64,000 bases of DNA from Nocardia huaxiensis (GTDB lineage Bacteria; Actinomycetota; Actinomycetes; Mycobacteriales; Mycobacteriaceae). Shown one piece after another: positions 61,001 through 64,000 of this stretch (the stretch's first letter is position 1; every line of letters starts with the position of its first letter). Both the position numbers and the translations under genes were made by a program. Below the pieces are notes generated by a model. That model worked only from the letters and a program-made list of their open reading frames with translations, did not search any database and had not been told where the DNA came from. Location of the stretch: contig NZ_CP059399.1 in assembly GCF_013744875.1 (NCBI RefSeq), forward strand, positions 1,798,001-1,862,000, in the 5' to 3' direction.

Positions 61001-62153
61001 GGACGGACCCGAGGTGTTCGTCATCGGAGCCGACGATCTCACCCGCTATCCGACTGGACGCCGCATCGCCGATCCGGGTACGCCGGGCGTGAACGGTCTG
61101 GAGTTCGGGCGCGATCCGGCGACGATGGCCTGGAGCCCGGATATCCGCTATGTCGCCGAGTTCCACACCAGCGCAGAGCCGTACACCTTGGAACTGCACC
61201 AGCTGCGGCCGCGCACCAATCCGGTCGCCTCGATCCCCGTCGATTGGAGTGCGACGGGAATCGATCTGACGTTCACCGCGGATGGACGATATGTCGTGGT
61301 GGGCCGCGACACTCATGAGCTGCTCGTGTACGCGGTGCCGGAGCTGAGTTTCGTCACGCGGATCGAACTGCCGGTGCCGGCCGAGCTGCCGGATCCGGTC
61401 AATCGCGTCTCGGCCGTCGATTCGACCAGTGTCGAGGGCGGTCCGTCGCCGGTCTCCGGAATTCCCTTGCGCGACGATGTGATCGCCGTATTGCACGCGG
61501 GGTACGTCACCCGGTGGCACGCGGGTTCCGGCAGCGAGATCGGTGCGCCGCAGCAGGTGTGGCAGCAGCCCGAGGAGCTGGCGCTGGTGGCCGAGTACGG
61601 GCGGGCGATCGGCAACGGCGCGAATCCGGACGAGTTGACCTTGTTCGTGCGGGATCGAATCACGGTGTGGGACACCGTCGGCGGACGTGCGGTACGAACC
61701 ATGACCGGTGATGGCGGCAGCCCCATGTGGTCCGCGTTCAAGGACGGCGACCTGCCGTTCGCCTATGTGTGGACGGTGGAGCAGCGGGTTCAGGTGTGGA
61801 ACACCGAGACCGGTGAGGTCTCGGTGTCACCCGTGGCGGTCCCGCGGTCGGAGGTGCTGGAACTGGCGCCCAACGGATTGCTCGTAATCGGCTGGGAGAC
61901 AGGGCAGATCCAGATCGCGGACCGGATCGAGGGCACCCTCGTGGACGGCACGGTTCCGTTTCCGCAATTGGTGCGGCGGGTGGCGATGGAGGGGACCGAC
62001 CTGCACATCCTGTCGGCCGACGGTCTGATGACGATGAATCTCGACCGCGTCGGCATGGCGGATCGGCTGTGCGCCGTCAATGATCGTGACTTCACCGCCG
62101 CGGAATTGGAACTCCTTCCGCCCGGCGCGGATTCGGGTCGTCCGTGCCGGTGA
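58041..62153 (+). CDS. Trypsin-like protease / nSTAND1 NTPase / beta-propeller protein
   Basis: A 1370-residue protein. Residues 1-200 are a trypsin-like protease with triad His42 (ATCAHVV), Asp87 (RGDIAIL) and Ser161 (GFSGAPVWD). Residues about 205-590 are an nSTAND1 ATPase: NPYRGLEPFSEHDSRLFYGR, Walker A GPSGTGKS (247-254), Walker B VLLVADQFEE (292-301) and a helical lid. A transmembrane or hydrophobic helix is at 596-617. The last 700 residues form a divergent WD40-like propeller (VRLWNV, VYAVPEL, VTVWP and similar). Related STAND proteins are predicted sensors in conflict or immunity systems, where the propeller detects a trigger and the protease acts. No signal peptide, so the protease is inside the cell. 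ATG 58041 matches the start of its paralogue. Confidence 0.85.
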   Translation: MSGSFAAAPRLNATVARVWSADGVAVGSGFVIDASHIATCAHVVQAAVGELSANARVAVDFPLVAGAPRIVARVGRYVGVGADGRGDIAILEMDEEIVGAVAAPPLWRADRPWGREFRMIGFPAELPDGAWTSGEFRDGQGTGWLQLQGSVGTQPITPGFSGAPVWDVGSAAVVGMAVAADRRRLTRTAFMIPVTEVLGLDPALLPNPYRGLEPFSEHDSRLFYGRDADIDRVVAALRSQSVVAVAGPSGTGKSSLVLAGVVPRMRDAGWRIEYQTADSRWVNPRTPAGEKVLLVADQFEEVVAADAGAARQWLRDWIDRAADPAVRVLFTLRWDALNELFENDLVPVLEEALLALSPLGRDQLRQAIRGPASHAPGVDIDEALVERLVDDIAGEPGGLPLLESVLTEMWDQRTGGLLTVDDYEKVGRAAGSIARRAERVLGEFDAPGAAAARRLLTMLATPRGDDFVRTSVFLRDFPELHTATGRLARERLVVTGRDTDGTDTVELAHQALIDNWPTLRDWLEADRAFLSWQRQTEIARSEWESRDRDEGGLLRGSALSAAEEWMAVRGNDIPAPVRRYVDAASRVRRREVRRWRVVTAVLAVFALVAGSAAVIAYRSSEQRAETLRQRAGVSLAQESLRLAASQPNTALQLAQAAARLAPDDHNVEAALLTQQIRLASAVSIRTDLWRDATLFASDDAGTVVVVGENDGTVTVWPGLLDGRTDPWRLPTENVVALELSKNGSKLVTVGTHGGVRLWNVTERSGPFQLVPDGAAALPDTAVLAKFSFDGARLVLSRDDLRSRLPFSDARRPQSEVGGADSVLLFDTAAATPAELAGFTSARADLIPLRVDSQRPEIWFAEYDGTRGRTLMRDPVGQLVPWTAATAKEIGFAVKDCGDKAGVVLVREAVGVRIHGWEAGCNAADMHGIAGVFDETGRYQLTAISIDNSLFQSLEVTDFTNFGDSGNYLLQTRYQTTGARAYVVRPGPDGPEVFVIGADDLTRYPTGRRIADPGTPGVNGLEFGRDPATMAWSPDIRYVAEFHTSAEPYTLELHQLRPRTNPVASIPVDWSATGIDLTFTADGRYVVVGRDTHELLVYAVPELSFVTRIELPVPAELPDPVNRVSAVDSTSVEGGPSPVSGIPLRDDVIAVLHAGYVTRWHAGSGSEIGAPQQVWQQPEELALVAEYGRAIGNGANPDELTLFVRDRITVWDTVGGRAVRTMTGDGGSPMWSAFKDGDLPFAYVWTVEQRVQVWNTETGEVSVSPVAVPRSEVLELAPNGLLVIGWETGQIQIADRIEGTLVDGTVPFPQLVRRVAMEGTDLHILSADGLMTMNLDRVGMADRLCAVNDRDFTAAELELLPPGADSGRPCR

Positions 62154-62156
62154 GCA

Positions 62157-62510
62157 TCACCCGTTGCAGACCGACCGCACCACCCGGGAGTCCCAGTCCC
62201 AGCGGGAGGCGTCCTCGGCGGCGGCGCGGGTGGCGCCGTGGCCGCCGGTGTAGCGGTTGGCGCTGTCGGAGTGGGAGACCGCGCCGCAGCCGGTGAAGGT
62301 GGTCAGGACCTTGCAGGAGCGGCCGCACTGGTTGAGTGCCGCCGTGCGGGCCGAGGACTGGCTGGTGTAGTTCCACGCGTAGCCCATCGCACCGCGCGAG
62401 CCGTCGGTCGCGATCGCGCCCCAGTAGGTGGTGGCCTGGGCGGGGGCGGCGGGCAGGAGGAGGGCGGTGGCGGCGAGGGTGGCGGCGGCGAAGGCGAGGC
62501 GGGTGTGCAT
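62157..62510 (-). CDS. Secreted DUF4189 protein, copy 2
   Basis: A 117-residue paralogue of the protein at 57335. Its signal peptide LAFAAATLAATALLLPAAPA precedes AQATTYWGAIATDGSRGAMG. It shares LNQCGRSCKVLTTFTGCGAV, SHSDSANRYTGGHGA and the same C-terminal VVRSVCNG. Its stop is 3 bp from the STAND stop (convergent). It is probably co-transcribed with the sigma-factor gene upstream on this strand (117 bp gap). Confidence 0.87.
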   Translation of the reverse strand: MHTRLAFAAATLAATALLLPAAPAQATTYWGAIATDGSRGAMGYAWNYTSQSSARTAALNQCGRSCKVLTTFTGCGAVSHSDSANRYTGGHGATRAAAEDASRWDWDSRVVRSVCNG

Positions 62511-62627
62511 GACTGTTCCTGACGTCGATGACGTGACTTCGCCTTCGTCAATCAGTGTGCGGCGCTGAAGGTTAGGTGAGGTGGCGGGGATTCGGCGCAG
62601 GCCGAAAGTCGCTGCGCGGGCACGGGG

Positions 62628-63338
62628 TCACGCGGCTTCGAGGCCGGCGCGGATCTTCTGCAGGGCGTTGTGGACGTAGGCCTTGATGGTGCCGGAGGCG
62701 AGGCCCATGATCTCGGCGGTTTCGGCGTAGGTGTTGCCCTCGTAGGTGCGCAGGACGAGGGCTTCACGTTCGCGCTGGGGGAGGTGGTCCAGGGCGGCTA
62801 TGAGGAAGTGACGCAGGGTGATCAGGTCGTCGAAAGGGAGGCCGGCCTGGGTGGCGAGCAGGGCCAGGCGTTCGTCGCCGTCGGGGGCCAGGCGGTCGCG
62901 GTCGGTGGCGGAGCGCCGCCAGGCGTCCTTGACCAGGTTCTTGACCGTGGTCCAGAGGTAGGCGCGCATTTCGTCGGGGTTGGCGACGGCGGGGCGGCGG
63001 GCGTAGACGCGCATGAGGGCGGTCTGGACGATGTCCTCGGCGTCGGTGCGGTTGCCCAATTGCGCTGTGGTCCAGCCGATGAGGGCGTCGGACGCGGATT
63101 CCATGGCCTCCAGCAGGATCTCGTCGAACCCGTCGGGGACGGGTTCGCGGTCGCGGGCGATGCGGATGACGGTTTCGCCGGCGGCGGAGGCTTCCAGCAG
63201 CAGCAGCGGGTCGCGGGCACATTCGCGCAGCACCTCGCCCAGCAGGGCTTCGAATGCGGTGGTGCGCAGCACTTCGCCGTCGTCGGGCAGGGCGGGCGCG
63301 GGCCAATCGGCGGAGGTGGGGACGAACCATTCGCGCAT
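62628..63338 (-). CDS. ECF-like RNA polymerase sigma factor
   Basis: A 236-residue sigma factor. Residues 1-80 form an extra N-terminal part. Region 2 is at about 85-145 (ALIGWTTAQLGNRTDAEDIV, then LMRVYARRPAVANPDEMRAY), and region 4 at about 175-230 (LDHLPQREREALVLRTYEGN, then TYAETAEIMGLASGTIKAYV). It has the SigE-like/ECF layout and no recognised anti-sigma partner nearby. It sits between the two STAND genes, divergent from the second, and may drive this locus; that is inference. The ATG at 63338 lacks a clear ribosome site. Confidence 0.85.
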   Translation of the reverse strand: MREWFVPTSADWPAPALPDDGEVLRTTAFEALLGEVLRECARDPLLLLEASAAGETVIRIARDREPVPDGFDEILLEAMESASDALIGWTTAQLGNRTDAEDIVQTALMRVYARRPAVANPDEMRAYLWTTVKNLVKDAWRRSATDRDRLAPDGDERLALLATQAGLPFDDLITLRHFLIAALDHLPQREREALVLRTYEGNTYAETAEIMGLASGTIKAYVHNALQKIRAGLEAA

Positions 63339-63506
63339 CTCGGGCCTACGCTTTCGTTCCGTGGGGACACGCCGGATGTGTGATCGACGCTAGACCGCCC
63401 GGTTCGCGCGGGCGCGCACTTTCGGTCTGCTCCGAAGCCGGAATCCGTGGTCAGCGGGTCTCGCTTTCGGTCGCATCGGGCCGCCAAGGCTGAGAGGCTG
63501 TCCGGT

Positions 63507-64000
63507 ATGTCAGGGGTTTTTCCCGGTGCCGGGCGGCTGGGCGCCGCGGTGGCACGGGTGCTGGATCAGGCCGGATCGCCGGTGGGGGCCGGGTTCGTCA
63601 TCGGGGCGGGACGCCTTGCGACCTGCGCGCACGTGGTCGAGGAGGCCGCGGGGGAGGGCGGCGTCGGGGTCGAGGTGACGGTGGATTTCCCGCTCGTCGA
63701 CGGTGCGCCGCGAGTAGTGGCGCGGGTGCATCGGTGGGAGCCGGTGCGGGCCGATGGGCGCGGGGATATCGCACTGCTGGCCATCGAGGGGGAGGCGGTC
63801 GGGGGCATGTCCTCGCCGCCGCTGTGGCGCGCGGACCGGCCGTGGGGGCGGGAATTCCGGGCCATCGGATTTCCATCGGAATTGGCCGACGGCGTCTGGG
63901 TGTGGGGGGAATTCCGGGCCGCGCAGGGCTCCGGATGGCTGCAATTGCACGGGGCCAGTGGCGGACAGCCGATCACCGGCGGATTCAGCGGATCGCCGGT
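63507..64000 (+). CDS. Second trypsin-nSTAND1 type protein, N-terminal part (cut by window edge)
   Basis: The frame is open to the last base, so the gene continues outside. The visible 164 residues align without gaps to residues 1-164 of the protein at 58041: MSGVFPGAGRLGAAVARVL, ATCAHVVEE (His42), RGDIALL (Asp87), PLWRADRPWGREFRAIGFP and GFSGSPV (Ser161). The protease triad is complete. An nSTAND1 domain and propeller are expected to follow but cannot be seen. Its start supports ATG 58041 for the first copy. It is divergent from the sigma factor gene. Confidence 0.85.
   Translation, partial: MSGVFPGAGRLGAAVARVLDQAGSPVGAGFVIGAGRLATCAHVVEEAAGEGGVGVEVTVDFPLVDGAPRVVARVHRWEPVRADGRGDIALLAIEGEAVGGMSSPPLWRADRPWGREFRAIGFPSELADGVWVWGEFRAAQGSGWLQLHGASGGQPITGGFSGSP

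Overview
The window is high-GC DNA from a mycolic-acid actinomycete, most likely a Nocardia or a close relative. It carries mycothiol synthesis (mshA), an HbhA-type adhesin with a Lys-Ala-Pro tail, senX3-regX3, many GTG starts and several probable leaderless transcripts. Its core genes follow, from memory, the gene order of M. tuberculosis Rv0473 to Rv0511. Unlike mycobacteria it has rex directly in front of hemA, and four accessory blocks interrupt the conserved backbone. No rRNA, tRNA, CRISPR array, integrase or transposase was seen.

Layout. 0.2-3.3 kb: DUF445 protein, XRE regulator, hbhA, DUF2516. 3.4-5.8 kb: two tandem alpha/beta hydrolases that share an operator-like palindrome with the XRE regulator. 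5.9-9.4 kb: purU, GNAT, deoC, DUF2993. 9.5-12.5 kb: orphan AbiEi-like protein, a protein of unknown family and a methyltransferase. 12.5-16 kb: two DUF2505 proteins, murB and an L,D-transpeptidase lipoprotein. 16.2-19.7 kb: an accessory lipid-type locus with an HxxxD acyltransferase, a ketosynthase and a KAS III-like protein without its cysteine. 19.9-25.1 kb: SDR, hydrolase, mshA, YbjN protein, ROK kinase, gpmA.

25.4-36.7 kb is an accessory island between gpmA and senX3. It holds two tandem secreted CocE/NonD hydrolases, an operon of Ser/Thr kinase - lipoprotein - Ser/Thr kinase - pseudokinase sharing an uncharacterised four-cysteine extracellular domain, and an F420-reductase-like gene divergent from an HxlR regulator. 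36.9-51.6 kb: senX3-regX3, two small secreted proteins, a Cys-rich DUF3109-like protein, Ppx/GppA, a large low-complexity membrane protein, a TIM-barrel protein, thioesterase, proC, a small HTH protein, the tiny ribosomal protein bS22, a GalE-like epimerase, an acyltransferase, a 28-residue peptide gene, a SerB1-like phosphatase and a glutaredoxin. 51.7-56.7 kb: rex-hemA-hemC-hemD, four genes in a translationally coupled chain behind a Rex box.

56.9-64 kb is accessory: a small hypothetical gene, then a duplicated module of a secreted DUF4189 protein divergent from a giant trypsin-nSTAND1-propeller protein. A sigma factor lies inside the second copy, whose STAND gene runs off the right edge. 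This pair and the kinase/pseudokinase operon are the best candidates for an undescribed system.
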